Shown here: positions 12,605 through 26,149 of the stretch, piece by piece
Numbering within the stretch: the stretch's first letter is position 1
Layout of the letters: each line of letters opens with the position of its first letter
Origin: Acanthornis magna
Lineage: Eukaryota; Chordata; Aves; Passeriformes; Acanthizidae
Assembly (NCBI GenBank): GCA_036785705.1
Contig: JAWUZG010000173.1
Location: 3,457,001 to 3,521,000, forward strand
DNA length: 64,000 nucleotides
Direction: 5' to 3'
Notes under the pieces: generated by a model
The model's input: only the letters and a program-made list of their open reading frames with translations
Database searches by the model: none
What the model was told of the DNA's origin: nothing
Position numbers and translations under genes: made by a program

Positions 12605-13440
12605 TGAGCAATCAAGGATAATTTTTTATGTACCACTGAAGGTACAGAAACCTCTAAAACAGAATACAGCAGTTAGTTAAAAGCATGCCATGACTCTGAA
12701 CAAAAGCTAAGAAAAGGAAGAGAAGCATTGTGTTTTCAATTGAAATTAAGGAGAGATGGAATCCGCAGCAGCGATTTGAATTTAGCAAGGCCATTTGAAA
12801 ACATTACAGAATATTTTCTGAAGACATATGTGGCCAAAGCCTTGGTTTAGTATCTTATCTGTAAATATGTTTATGGCAATTTGAATGCTAAAATGAAAAC
12901 TGAGAGATAGAGATTTCTGTATTTATTATCATGCAACTGAATGTGTAATGAATAAATGTATGAATTCTTTTTATGATAAGCACTTAACATGAATAATGCT
13001 TTATTTTTTCTCAGATTATTTTCATTTCTCAAGGCCTACACTATAGTTTTTTTATAGTCTAGCAGAGAAGTAATATCTGTATTAAATGCTGCATTATTTA
13101 CCTACGTTTCTTTCATAGAAACAGCTGAGGCATTCTCACTGTGTTGTTACTGAAGGAAGTGTTTCTAGTTGTGGATTTAGAAAGGCAGAGGTAATTTTAT
13201 CTCTCTTCTGCAAACCATCATCAAGATTCTTCTGCCTGGAATAATGTTGTCTGTTACAATCACTTTTGTAGGCTGGTAACAGGCAGCTTGTGCTGTTAAC
13301 ATGAAACTGAGTGAAACCTGAAGGATCTGACAAAGGCATGACAAAGCTACACAAATGACAAATGGCAAACACAACTCAATGCTGAGAAACAGAAAACAGC
13401 ATCCCTGGGAAGAACAATACGAAGTATTCCTAATAGATAT
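12605..13440 (+). other. RIT2 intron, no gene seen
   Basis: Ordinary AT-rich intron between two antisense CR1 pieces. Frames on the minus strand that overlap the CR1 at 13441 are chance readings. Confidence 0.55.
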
Positions 13441-13551
13441 AATCACAGAATCACAGAATAAATGGAGCTGGGAGGGACCGACAAGGATCAAGTTGCCTTG
13501 AGTCCCACTCTTGATCCTGCACAGGACCATCCCCAAGAATCACACCATGTA
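13441..13551 (-). mobile_element. CR1 LINE 3' end, antisense, different subfamily
   Basis: It begins with AATCACAGAATCACAGAAT, the reverse complement of a CR1 octamer tail. It continues into a GAGTCCCACTCTTGATCCTG block and then CACAGGACCATCCCCAAGAA with ATCACACCATGT. The body differs from the CR1 copies at 11.9-12.6 kb, indicating another subfamily. Confidence 0.85.
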
Positions 13552-16500
13552 TAATGATATAACAGAGCTGGAACTGGAATATTTACATATCCAAGCTAAT
13601 AGCCTAGTACTAATATCCCTACTTGCCTTATTTTAAAGGATACTGCTATCTATATAAGTATTTACAAAACACAAGGCAATCAAATCCGCCAGTTCTGCTC
13701 CTCTACACCATCCATTGCTTATCGTGTGTGCATAGCTTATAGGAAGGCAACCTCTGTGACTAGGTGTCCTTGTCTGCAAAATGCTGATAGCAAAACTCAC
13801 CCAAATTATAAAACACTCATAGTCCAGGAAAATAATTATATGCTAAGGGAGGTTTTAATACCAATGTATTTTGATGGGTAATTCCTACAACATGCATATT
13901 CTTATCTCAAACAGGAGGAGTTTATGTGTAGTATTTGGTACAGAGTTTTATGTCTCTGTTCATCCAGTTTTTTTATTTAAAATTTCCTTGCTGTAAATAG
14001 AAGCAGCACCCATACAGCCAAAGACTCATGACCATCCTACATTCAGGATCATTACTAAATTAAAATGCATTTGTAGCAGATAATCTAAGCACACCAAGAG
14101 CTGTGTCTCCTGCTGTTGCTTTGGCACACAGGGAGAACAACAAGAGGCAGAATTCCAGGTGTGGCTGACTGAGCCTGGATTCCTTCTGCTGGCTGGACAC
14201 CTCCTCAGTCAAATGAAATATCTTTTGGCTCACCAATAAGTGTGAATCTGATCATTTTTTAACTGCAACTGGTATTGTATGACAGAGAAGAAGAGAGCCT
14301 TTATTTAGAAGGTATAGAAGCAGAATTAACAAATGGAAGAAAGAAACATCTGACCTATATTTCAGGGACTGGAACATGTTTGTAATGCAGATGAAAAGCC
14401 CATTACAACTCCCTTTTAAATTGTACACCATCCAAATCTATTTGTCATGAAGCAGTTACCTGCTCATAACTGAAAGTACTTTGATATATTTTTAATGAAT
14501 TCAGCTTCTCTAAGATTACTGATTGTAACACAACCTTGCATTAATTACTGTGCTTCTGTCTCCAGAATTATGTCCAATAGAAAAAGAAAGCTGAAAAAAA
14601 GATCATGCATTAATTTTACATACACAAAAAAAAAAAAATCGGATAGCATACAGCTTAAAGAAATGGATTTTTTCTTTGCTTTTATCATACTACAAAGGGC
14701 AACCAAACAATTAAGAAAGAGAAGTTAAAAAAATACCTTTCAAGAAATTTTTTTTCTTGGTTTAGTTTAGATATTAATTAAAGGATGAAAGAATTTAAAA
14801 TTAAAAAGAAAAGGCATCCTCCAGAAAACAGTTGGTTCTCTATTTATATTGTCCCACTCTGAAAAACAGTAAGCAGTCAGTAGTCAAATGATATAATCCT
14901 CTGAGAAGAATTTTGTATCTATTTTCATTGTTATTTTTAGTCTTTGTAGGCAATAAGATTCTAAATAATCCACATTATATGTGGGAAAAAGAAAGAAATT
15001 CTCTTTACAGTTCATATATCCACACATTGTTCAGATAGCAAGGGTGCAGGTGTTTTGATTCATTTTTCTTTTTGGTACCCTAAAAATGCCCATTCTTGCA
15101 TCAGCGTTAGAAACACAGTTAGCAATATCAATAAACCTCATCCACAGGTTTTTTCATGTGTACCCTACCCTTCTACTGTATTTTTCCCAAACTAAAAGCT
15201 GACACTTTACAATTAGCCTCACAGAAAAAGACTAATCCCAAGCTTAATATAAACAATATAGTAATAATCTTATTTATTACCTCATGTCTAATTAGTATTC
15301 TTGTCTCTATTTTGTATGTTGTCGTAATGCTTTACTGAAACAGCAGCTGGAGTTTGGCCTTTTAATAAATATCACTCCTTAGCACTGTAGGATGTAAAGT
15401 ACAGATATACGTGGTTAAGCAGCCCCCAAATTAACTTTAAAGGGAGAATTATTTTTGCATTATAAATTCACTAAGTGAAAGAAAATGTAGCGTGCTCAAA
15501 CACTGTGAGTAGTGTAGATACATCAGACACCATTTATAATAATGTGAGTAATTTTTACGGGGAAAATACCAGAGCATGAGTTTAATAGTATTCCTGATGA
15601 AGACTGTTTTGTTTTCTATACATTTAGATGCTATTTCAGTGGAACATCTTCCCTTCAGTTCTTTGCCCACATGTGAGCGTGTTCTTGCTCTTTACAGCAA
15701 GGTCTCAGAACTTCTTCCTTACCATGACCATAAATTGTACCATGCTGCTTGGACTGAAAAGACCAGTAGTTCCTTCTGAGATCCTCTGGGAAATATGCAA
15801 AGATACCAGGATTTCTGCTTAACCTCATACCTACCACTGAACCAAAAAAAATATGTGAAACATACAGTTATTTCCAGCTTTCGATCTCTAGGAGGTGGTT
15901 TCTTTCCAGTTTTATGACTCTACCTCACAATTTGAGTAAAATAAAGATGTTTACCCCTGTAATAGACAGAAAAGTTGCACTAACCCTCTATTTACATTAT
16001 TTTCTGAGGTGAAATCCCAGTTTAAAAGTATTAATGGTAGAGCAGAACTAAGTGGTACAGGTCTTCCACTTGGTTCATATGGCATGATATATGAAACATG
16101 GGATTCAATTCATGCATCTTGCTTCTAGCTGCTGCCTTAGAAGGAATGCAATGCACAGGACATGAGGGAATCAACAGGTAAATGGAAAGGTAGAGCCTCT
16201 CAAAAGAGTGGTTGTGTTTGAGCACTATGAAGGTGATAGCTCATGAGTGGATGCTATAATTTGTTCTCTGGTGTGAGGGTGTTGGCTCGAGACTGTGATT
16301 TCCTTGGTAAGTGTGGGATTTAGGAATTCTTCTTAAATGTGGGTCTGAAGAAAACAGGGGTAAGAACTCCCACCTATTTTCTATCCAGATGCAGGTTGAA
16401 AACCCTCCTGCTTATCAAACCCCAACTGAGGACATTTTTAGGCTTCTCTATATTATTTGTACTATCCTGCTTTTCTCATGTATGCTGACAGAGAATGTTA

Positions 16501-18883
16501 CGAAGGAAGCTCATATTTCCTTCCTGTTTCATTTCTGCACTTCTTGGAGCAAAAACAAATCTTACAAGAGAAAAGCATTTGCCTAGAAAACCATTTAGAT
16601 TCATGTGTTTGGTCAATGCACAACAGAAGAAGTTTCTCTACCACCAACAGAAGACATTTGCATACATCAAGAATGAAAATTGGACAGTGATTTTAACACT
16701 TCTTTGTGAAATGTTTTAAGGTCAGTAGTTAGGGAAAGCAAAATAAATGGAAATGACAAAATGTCTTTGTGCATTCAGTGTTATGCCTGCAGAGTAAAAA
16801 TATTATAAACATAGTCTGGCTCCAGATTTTGGCATTTGAAACTTTACTGATGACGGTGACATTATATCAAGGCACACCTGGAGTAGCTCAGCAGGGTAGA
16901 TATCTTACATTTACTTACTGAAAGCTGTGACTTATATTCAGAGGCCAGTGGGTCTTTTAGTTATAGCTAACTCTGAACTTGTAATTAATTTCCTCGGCAA
17001 AAACAAAGATAGGATTTATCTAGCTTCATTTTTATCCAAGTAGAATTTAAGTAGGAAAATTTCTCTTTGCATTAACTGTTTTACAGCTACTGCATAAAGA
17101 TTCACATTGGTCTAAGTGAAAAGGGTAGTAGGACCACTGGTTTTAGAGAATCCAGCTGCAGAGCCAAGAGTGCAAGCTAAATTTATGGAAGTCATATGTT
17201 AATTATGCATGCAGTCATGTAACGCAAATGGGCACCCACCTGCATAGAAGTACATTAATAACACTTGATAGTATTAATAGAATTCATGTGAAGGAAATAT
17301 CATTTGATTTTACATATTTTCTTATTTTGCTTTTAATTTTTAGTTAATAAAAAAGATGAAAAAAATAAAAAGAAAAAAATTACTGCAGATATCGTCATGT
17401 AATAATAAATTACTTAAACAGCAAGTAGCCCAATTCCTTTTATATGGTCCCACTTTGCCTCAGAGTTTCTTATTCAGCAATCCCTACAAAAAGATCTATT
17501 AACCAAAACATATGCTGGTTGGAGTGCTCTGGCTTATTCAGCAAGGTAATATATCATACAATTAATTAAGCCTCTGGGCCATCTTAATATCAATGGGATT
17601 AGGTATTTGTTTAAAGAAAGTCATGTGCCTATTAATTTGCTGAATTGAGGCCTAAAATAAAGAGGAAAATGTCGTATGTAACTATGTCATAAAAGATAGC
17701 AATCCTCTGGCTGCACAGGAGGGGTCTGAGTTAAGGCTTTCCAGAATCTTGTACCCAAATGCTTTAGTAGTTTTTCCTCTGCAGGTAGAAAGAAGGTTTT
17801 TATATGCTTTTATAAAGTGGTGTATGATACAATATCTATATTATGGCACAAATTGGAACATAGAAAGAATTCCAACTCCCTGCCATACAATCCCATGTTA
17901 TAATTTCAATATTATTGCAATAGTTATAGAGAGCCTGATCCTGAGGGTTTCTGCGAGGACTGGCTCTGTGGACAGGCTCAGCCATTTGCCCATGATGGCT
18001 AAAGTCACTCCCCAGACACAACAAGTGCACTTGTCTTGTCTTCACACCTCAGTGCACTTCCAAAGCACAATGCCAGTCACAAGAACTACTCAGGCTGCTC
18101 TGCATGATTGTTCAATTAAAGAGCACAGATAATTTCCAAGACCATTTCAAGTATAAACAAAGGCAGGTATCTACGCTCCTTTTAATCTTATGAAGAAAAT
18201 ACAAGTGTTGAGAGGGGAATGAAATTGAAATGTGAGGAAAACTGCTTATGCAAATAGTAGTTCACCTTTTCTTTGTTTTTCTTCTTCTAAATTTAGTTTA
18301 CAAAATCGTGAGCTAAGGGAAGGGTCCACAAAGCAGAGCTTTTCCTCCTCTGCCCGCAGCTACAATGTGTGTGAGGACACAGATTACAAAATTTTAAAAG
18401 TCTATTCTCAGCCTTTCTGGAGGTATACAGAAGTTTAAATAATTGTTCTGACATACCTGAGCCAGGAGCCACGTTCAGCCACAGGCAGTCTAACCCAATA
18501 ATTTAGACAATCTTTAAATTGAAACTATTTGCTAGAAAAGCTCTTTGAATGTGTCATTGTGGTAAGTAAAAAAACACTCTGTTGCATGGCACCAGCACAA
18601 CACCTCTGAATCTTTGTGACCTACATAACACCTGGGGTCTGTGCTACCCTTTTAAAGAAAGGGAAATTTAATTTTTGTGTTTAGAGGTAGTGTGATAGAA
18701 GGGACTCTCTTTTGCTAATGCTTTGCGGTGATGATGGGATTTCAAAAAGGGACTTTTGATATAAAGCAAGGTTAGGTCAGACTGGAGGGCTTTTGAAAAG
18801 CCTACTCCAAACCAGCAAAGATATTTCATTTTCCATTCTCTGAGCCACTCATTTGCTTAAGCAAACTACACTATGTTTTTCAG
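13552..18883 (+). other. RIT2 intron up to the 74-nt exon
   Basis: Over 5 kb of intron with no recognised transposon. A-tracts occur near 14627-14638. The block near 17540-17670 has complex AT-rich sequence and could be conserved non-coding DNA. Overlapping frames at 16311-16719 and 17749-18132 have no domain, no start context and no splice support. The stretch ends in the exon acceptor at 18881-18883. Confidence 0.6.
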
Positions 18884-18957
18884 AGGATGCCTATAAAACT
18901 CAAGTCCGAATTGATGACGAGCCAGCCTATTTGGACATTCTAGACACTGCTGGACAG
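18884..18957 (+). CDS. RIT2: RIT2 internal coding exon (74 nt; end of effector region through DTAGQ)
   Basis: This exon encodes part of RIT2 (Rin), a neuronal Ras-like small GTPase that binds GTP and lacks a C-terminal CAAX prenylation signal in known members. After a polypyrimidine run and CAG acceptor, two bases (AG) complete a split codon, giving Glu if the previous exon ends in G. 24 codons follow: [13 protein letters not shown], then [11 protein letters not shown]. The exon ends in CAG before a GTGAGT donor. DTAGQ is the G3/switch II motif, and its Gln corresponds to Ras Q61. KTQV and PAYLD are RIT2 residues; as I recall, RIT1 has KIRI and PANLD. The exon length and phase match the RIT-family exon between the P-loop/switch I exons and the AEFTAM exon. 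No neighbouring coding sequence lies within 17 kb. The next exon is at 36163. The RIT2 assignment is firm at family level and strong at paralogue level. Confidence 0.93.
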
Positions 18958-19448
18958 GTGAGTAATTTTCCAATGTGAGTCATTCAATCAGAGATAAACT
19001 CAAAGATTTTAACCTCAGAGATATGGGTCACATTGCTAGAAACAAGGTTTCCTATTCAAACAAAAAGGAAGCAGTGGCAGAATAACATAGAGGAATTAAC
19101 AAAGGAGAAGATTAAAGGAGTGCTGCAGTATAGCACAGTATAACTTCCAAATCTCATCAGAGGAGACAGGCAGGCTGAAATGAACAATAGATAAAAAGAT
19201 GTTTGTTTCTTTTTCTCTTGTATGCAGGAACATCTATCACAATAATGGAATGAATAAATACTGTGTTGATTGTCCTATGCTTTTCTCATTCCTTCCTTTT
19301 CTATATGTATTACAGGAATTTTCTGGCCTACTTGTAGGCTAAGTATTTTGTTACATTTCTCCTTCTCCCCAAATTATATCTACATATCAACTGCTCTCCC
19401 ATAAGAGAAAGGTCTTAATGCCAAAATTAACACACAATGCACATATAC
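18958..19448 (+). other. Start of RIT2 intron, donor to first CR1
   Basis: The intron opens with the canonical donor GTGAGTAA. Nothing else is recognised before the CR1 fragment at 19449. Confidence 0.6.
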
Positions 19449-19622
19449 AGGTTTTCCAGAGAAGTTGTGTTTGCCTCATCCTTGGAAGTGTCCAAGGCCA
19501 GGCAGAATGGAGCAAGCTGGGACAGTGAAAGGTGTCCCTGAAAAGGGCAGGGTGCTTGTAACGAGAGGGACTTTAAATTCCCTTCCAACCCCAACCATCC
19601 TCTGATTCTGCCATTTCTATGA
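19449..19622 (+). mobile_element. CR1 LINE 3' end, sense, decayed
   Basis: CR1 3' UTR blocks are visible: CTTGGAAGTGTCCAAGGCCA, GAAAGGTGTCCCTGAA and CCCTTCCAACCCCAACCATC. The tail is degenerate, reading roughly GATTCTGCCATTTCTATG. Mutations and a short insertion within the tail suggest an old copy. Confidence 0.87.
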
Positions 19623-20359
19623 CAGCGTGTCATCTGTGTGATCCGTCAGGGAATTAAGTTTCATATACAGTAATGAAGAAGAAGGAGTTAAACAAAATAA
19701 TTTCTTCTACTTCAGTTCGTTCCCTTCCCATTTCAAAATATTTTTTACTGTTTAATCAAAGTGCTGCTACTTGCTTATTTGTTCCTCAGGTTTGTCTCAG
19801 GGTCTATTTGAAGGCTTTTGCAGTTTCTCAAGTTTTCATAATGTGCGTGCACCTTGTATAGGAACAAGACAACCAATAAGGAACATAAATGTACTTAAAA
19901 CAAATAAACAATGAAGTATTTGGGAAGCAGAAGTCTGGAACCTTTGTTCTCACTTCCCAGATGTCTGAATATACCTAAGCTGGGCACTCCAATTGGTGGG
20001 GAAAGCAGTCTGCTGCCAGAAATTTAAAGAAAGTTCAGCTATTGTCAGTCATTTTCATATATACAATTTTTTGTATGATTTTTTATTTTTGATCATATGA
20101 AAGGCCAGAACTAACGCTCATTCTTAATTTATGGGAGGGGGATATGGTTGCCAAGGTTATGAATTTGATCAGAATGGACAGTTGTAAGGTAAGAAAAAAA
20201 ATCAGAACAATGCAGTCAGTGCAAAGTGGTGAGAACAGTAGTAGAGAAAAACTGGAGAGTTTTAAGTTTTGTCTCTATTAGGAAGCAAAGCGTCTACAGT
20301 ATTAGAGGTTCATGTCATATGGTGACCAGAGTAATGAAATGTGGTGCAGACATTTCATA
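19623..20359 (+). other. RIT2 intron, no gene seen
   Basis: AT-rich intron between two CR1 fragments of opposite orientation. No further feature is recognised. Confidence 0.55.
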
Positions 20360-20590
20360 AAATCATAGAATTTATAAGGTTGGAAAATATCTTTAAGGTC
20401 ATTGAGTGCAACCATTAACGCAGCACTGCCAAGCCCACCACTAACCCATATCTTCAAGTGCCAAGGCTTGATAATCATCTCAATAAATAAATTTTTCCTA
20501 ATATCCAATCTAAACGTCCCCTGTTCCCTCAGCCACTCCTCTGTAGAAAGCAGAGGCCTGCGGCAGGAGCACCACACTCAGGAGATTCAT
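20360..20590 (-). mobile_element. CR1 LINE 3' end, antisense, with internal gaps
   Basis: On the plus strand it starts AATCATAGAATTTATAAGG, then shows GCACTGCCAAGCCCACCACT, a CTAATATCCAATCTAAACG block and CCCTCAGCCACTCCTC. These blocks occur in the related copies at 5190 and 42403, but segments between them are missing, so this copy has internal deletions. The far end is uncertain. Confidence 0.85.
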
Positions 20591-23500
20591 CAGCCCAGGC
20601 CATTGTACAGCTATTCTACTTCTGTTGAAATGATTCTCCCAAGCTGATTTGATATGAAAAAATCTGTGTTAAATTCTCTTGTTGTTACAGCACAGATTGC
20701 TATCCCTGAAGCACACTCCCTCTGTAGCTGGGAAGCTCTTCCCATTTTCCCTCCCCACCATTTTTCAGGAGCTGTCCATTCTTAGTTTCCTGGATTTAGC
20801 TGCTTGTCTTTGCAGATGTCTTTGGATTTGTTGCCTCTCTATCCGCACTACACAGCTCCAGAATAAATCAAGACCTAATCCAACTCCCATTGAAGTCAGC
20901 AGCTGAAATAGGCTCTTTCTTCACTGAGGACTTAACGGCGCTCTCACCGAAGCTCACACAAATTCTGCTCTGACTTTGGTGACTCAGGGTAAAAGCACAA
21001 AGAGCCCAGTTGTGCTTCTGCTGATGTGTGCCTTGATGGCACCTCGTTGTTTTTGTTCCCTTGGGTCTAATGTCAAACTGGAGACGGTGTTACAGCTTCT
21101 AAATCACGCAGTGGAAATCTCATTTGTCTGGGTGTCCTAGCAGTCATAAATACTTCATCATCAACTTTGCATAATGACTTTAATCACTTCAGAAGATCAA
21201 GGAGCTAAAACTGTAATTCATCCCTATTTGGGAAATGCAAGAAGTCAATAGAGAAACTGACTGAAGTGAATGTATTTTGTTGTTGTGCTCGAGGATATGT
21301 TTCAACAAATATGGTTCTTCTTTCCCTCCTGTACCTATGGACTAATTGAGCACTTCAGCACTGACCAAAATAAATACTAATAATTAATACAGTTTTTAAT
21401 TGTCAAATCTAGACTTAAAAATCCACATGTGATTTCATACCTGACACTGCATAAAAATCTTCAATATTTTAATCAGTAGATCTAGTCTGAAGAACTTAAA
21501 ACAAAAATATGTTTATGTTCCCAACTTTCTGAAGTTAAAAAAACCCCAAAAACTAGAAACATTAATAAACTTGCTCATCTAGTTCCTGATCTTTCATGCA
21601 TATACATAGACACTATTACATATGACAAATTGGTCATCAGGAAGCAAACTGATGTTCCAAGGACTCTGGATGAATATTTTATACGCCACCATTTGTCCTT
21701 TTTGTGCTCTTCCAATACTGTTTTTCCACAGAAGGCACAACAAGAGGCATTTTCTTAATGAGTGTAAGGGCTGGTGCAAGCATTTATGCTTCACTGAACA
21801 CCCTACACCTGCTTTTCACCACCCTCTACACCTGACAGCTGGGTAGCCTCTGTTTGCTCACCACGATCAACTGTTGGAGCAGGTATTGATGCAACTCCTC
21901 ATAGTTAGATTGTCATAAACAGACCTTTCTTGAGCTTTTCCTGTCAAAAAAAGCTTGTAAATGTGCTGTGCAGCAAGGAAATGAACAAAAAATTAGTGCT
22001 GGCATTCTTTTTCAGTGGCACAACCGAATCTAGAAGAAGCTATCAGTAATTCTTTTGGTTAGCTGTCAATGATGCCTTTGGCTCTTTAACGGGAAGAAAC
22101 ATTCTTAACTCAAAACTTTTTTTTTTTTTAATCTACATTTCAATTAAAACCAAGAAAAGAAGCAAATAAAGCCAAACAGAGGAAGCGTGAGATTGAGATC
22201 ATATTTACAAAATTGAGGAAGTTTATTTTTTTAGCTTTTAACTCCCAAGGCTAGCTACAATATGGCATGTGCAGTATATAGGACAAACTTAATGGAAATC
22301 TGCAAATGCAAATTTGTATCCATAAAGATAGCTTGAACTTCCTTGTTCATCCATATGGGACATTTTTTAAGTAACTTTCCCTTGAAATTAACCCATGTCC
22401 ACTGAGTTTGGAAGTGGTGCTGGTGGAGGTAATTCAGGGATTTTCCTTTTCTTAACCAACATGTCATGAAAATAACCTGCTTTTACATATATTTAATCTA
22501 AACTGACGTAAACTCCTTGGTTTCCAACAAACTTGCAGGTGCAAACGAGAGGACATTCAGCCCTCATGCACTTTATTCTGTGTTCAGTTCCCTTCACAAT
22601 TATTCTCAGAGAGTGACAACCCCCAACTGCTCCAACTGCACACAAAAAGCCTCCACACAGAGTTATAGAAACCTTCTGTTCGCTCATTTACGCTTTCTCA
22701 CCCTCTCTTCTAGCTTAAAAATATGTTGCTACTTCTGGAGCCCAGAAGTATGCTCCTCATGGAGCACACACAGCAGTTATCTCTTCTGCTGTATTTATAA
22801 ACTGTTGACTGACACAGGAGCTTTTATTCTTGCCACAGCTTTCCTCTGTATGACACATTAGCCAATCTCTCTGTGTAGACCTCACGCGGAACACTAAAAG
22901 AGCAGCAGAGCTCCCTTCACTGGAAAACAATCTGATCTGATATGTAAAAGAGGTAGAAATTGTTTTCAGATACAAAGCAGGCAAGTAAGCAGAAAAATGT
23001 TTTTCTGTACCTGCCAGCGAGACAGTACATTCTGAGATTATTGCACCAATTTTTGTTTGCTAAAATGTGAGCTTTTTATGATAAACTTAGTGCACCAGTA
23101 TATTTCCCAGGTGTGAGTCAGAGACTTGAAAAATTGGCCTTAAAATGTGATGGCATGCCATTTCAGGGAGATTTTCCTTTGTCTGGGGCTGTGTGCGCAT
23201 GAATTCATTTCCAGGCAGACACTTTTCAACCTGACAACAACAGTGCGCTCTGTACTGAAATCCATCTCTCAAATTGCTAGCAAATCACAGGACATGTTTA
23301 TCCTGCCAACCTGCAGGACTATGATTCTTACCCCCTGCTTCAAGCTTTGAAGAGGAACCGTATTAGTCCCAAGAGCCCTTCAGATAAACACACTTTCTCA
23401 GACTAAACACTATAGTCCGATGATTCACTCAGGCTGTTATCTGAGACCCTTCTGCTTATTATCTACACATGCTGCTCTAATCCTGAATCAATGGAAGTGA

Positions 23501-26149
23501 AATCTCAAAGTACACTAGTGCAGCTTATCTCAAGGAAATGTAAAATGCCTTTTTGGCAGTAATTATGTCTTAATGGGCCTTTACAGAGTGTTCTTATAAG
23601 GGGAAAATAATTTTATTGCACTTTCTGCTAGGTACTGTAGTGCATAAATGAAACCCATTTTATTTTTAAAGCATAGGGATATTGAAGTAAGTAGCAACTA
23701 TTAACACAGCATATTAGGTGAGAAGAACACTAGTTTTATTTCCCTTGTATGTTGTTGTGCCACAGGCTGTTGAAAATATACTTGGAAAGTCAAATCATAA
23801 CACCAAAAATGTCCTGGGTTCTCAAGAAAAGTTGTTCTATATTTTCTGAGAAGAGCTAAAGTCTCTCCCTTGACCGAGTCATTTTATTTGCCAATGGACA
23901 GATTGTGAAGAAACATTTATTTGGCACAGATACGGAGTGGAAAAAACAGTTGCAGTAAATCACAGATGAAACTGCTGATCTGACACCAATTGCCTTCAAA
24001 TCATGGGAAAAATATTCCTTGACTTCAGTATGAAAAGATCTAGGCCATATACTGTTAAAAAGGACTATATTACCAAAAGAAGGACAGGCAACTGGCAGTC
24101 AAGATTCCCAACTTCCTTTCTCATCCCTGTCCATGAGTGAATCATGATGCAATAAAGGGTAGATCAGTTTGTATTTCTACATCTGCATTTATCTTCCTGT
24201 CAAACAGGTGCAATAAAATGTTGCAGGGAGCAAGCGTTTAGGGTGAACATCAGCATTTATTGTGTCTGACAATACTGATTTCCTGCCCATTGCTACCACT
24301 CCGCTTTAACAAAGTCAGTGGTAGTGATATTGCAGGTGGAGGGAAACTTTGCAGGGTCTTCTGTTCTCTTTCAACAAAGTCTTATTTTTTTTTCTGCTGA
24401 AATGCTTTCCCTCTCACTGTTCTTTGTCTTTCTCTAACAAACAACCTCCAGAATCAGATAAATACACAGTGATGCTACTGAATGATTTATGTTTTTTTCT
24501 CTTTTTAATAAAATGAGAACATATAAGAGAATAAAATACATAATTATAAATTTTGATAAAACTAGCAAAATAATTTTTTTCTTCTTTCCAAGCCTTGCTT
24601 TGTAGTATTTTGATTTGGTTGTTGCTGTTGTTGGGGTGTATTTTTTTATTATTATTTTATTTAATTTGCTTTTAGGGTAGTTTTGTTTGATTGGTTGGCT
24701 TTGTTCTGGTGTACATTTTATAGAAAACATCTATTTAAACTCCATCTAGGTCCTCCACAAGATGGTGATAATGTAAAATTGCCTGTTCTCCCATCAGTAT
24801 AAAATATTCTGTACCTTTTCATTGCACTATTGAATGGTACTGAAGTTCTTTGAAGTTCCAGCAGATGCTTCACATACTCTGAGTGTGTCCTGATTTCTTT
24901 ATATATATGTGACTGTCCTAAATAATCTCACTAGGAATTCCATTTTACAGAGGTTTGTTATCAAAATTTACTTGTTACCAAGCAGCTGTACACAAACCAG
25001 GGATGCCAGTGGGCAGAAAACTGTGTTCTACCTCTATCGGTTTTCACAAAGCTCACACTATAGTGATATTTCCAGGACTAGAAAAATTGGCTTGAATGCT
25101 GAGAAAACAAGCACATATTACAGCACCACATGGTGCCCATTTCCCCTGGCCAAATGACCAAGAAAGGGATCTTTTGCAGAACATGGTGCTAATACTTCTC
25201 AGGAAAAGTAGGTTTCCCCCAAAAAATGAAATTTTCAAAAGTAAGTGTCTTTTATGACATTCTGTACCTTTGAATGGTGGTGTCTCCAGACAAAGAGAAC
25301 AAAAGCAAAAACTTTCATAGTGTTATCCGAATCATCCAAACATTTCAATTGCAAAACCACAGGAAGGACTGCTGAAAAAAGCTTACTAAATATGTCATTT
25401 TTGTTTCCCACTACCAGGAGGGGAATAGAAAAACTTAAAAACAAGTCATATCTTTCAAGCCGGAGTTTCAATAGTTTTGCCCCAGAACTTGGAAATGAAA
25501 TTCCCTTCTACCAAATAAACAAGCAAACATAAAACCCCACCAAAACAAACAAACAAACAAACCAACCAACCAATCAAATAAACTTCAGCAAATTTTGGAC
25601 TTCATTGTTTGTTGCATTTGTAATCTGAGACATGTTATTCCATCTGTTCAGATTTTTCAAAGAGGAATTGAGGAGCTAAGTAGAAACTCAATAAAATAAT
25701 TAGTGAAAATATTAAATACTTCCTGGATTTTTTTTTTTTTCCCTTAACAAACTGTATTTTGGATATGTATTTTTCTCGCCTCCATAGGAGAAAGCTTGCA
25801 TAGTTTGCATAGTTTTTTGTGCCTGGGTTTTTTTGGGGGGTTTTTTGTGCCTAATGGATGAGTAGCATAAATTGTTGTCATGAGCGTTCCATGTCATTAT
25901 CACAGCCGTGGGATGATGTGAGACAAACCATGCCGGGGAACAATCTTTTCTCTTAACAAGACAAAAAACTCAAAAGCTTATCAGTAGCCATGTTGACTGT
26001 ACCTGTGTAAGAAATCAGTGTGGTACCTGACTAACACCTTGGAGAAAGTTGAAGAAGTCAGATGCCTCAAACTTCTGGATTTGCAGATGAGTTTTACTAC
26101 TATGTTGGAGAGTTTTGGCACATCTCGGAAGCTACTGAGTGTCTTTCAG
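20591..26149 (+). other. RIT2 intron, no gene seen
   Basis: About 5.5 kb without recognisable transposon. The segment 21130-21200 and the stretch 23400-23600 look non-repetitive. Poly-T runs lie at 22118-22130 and 25728-25740, and a CAAA/CCAA simple repeat at 25540-25575. Short overlapping frames on both strands near 22.5-23.3 kb have no recognisable content. Confidence 0.6.
25540..25575. repeat. (CAAA)n grading into (CCAA)n simple repeat
   Basis: About four to five CAAA units are followed by three CCAA units. The change of unit by single-base substitution is typical of a decaying microsatellite. Confidence 0.8.

Noticed and set aside
17749..18132. 127-codon plus-strand ORF
   Set aside because: No domain, no splice context, and a minus-strand frame overlaps it; length is within chance for 64 kb.
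1..18883. The RIT2 switch I exon (HDPTI region)
   Set aside because: No reading resembling FISHQFPDYHDPTI with flanking splice sites was recognised. The exon is only about 57 nt in the family, so absence is not proven.
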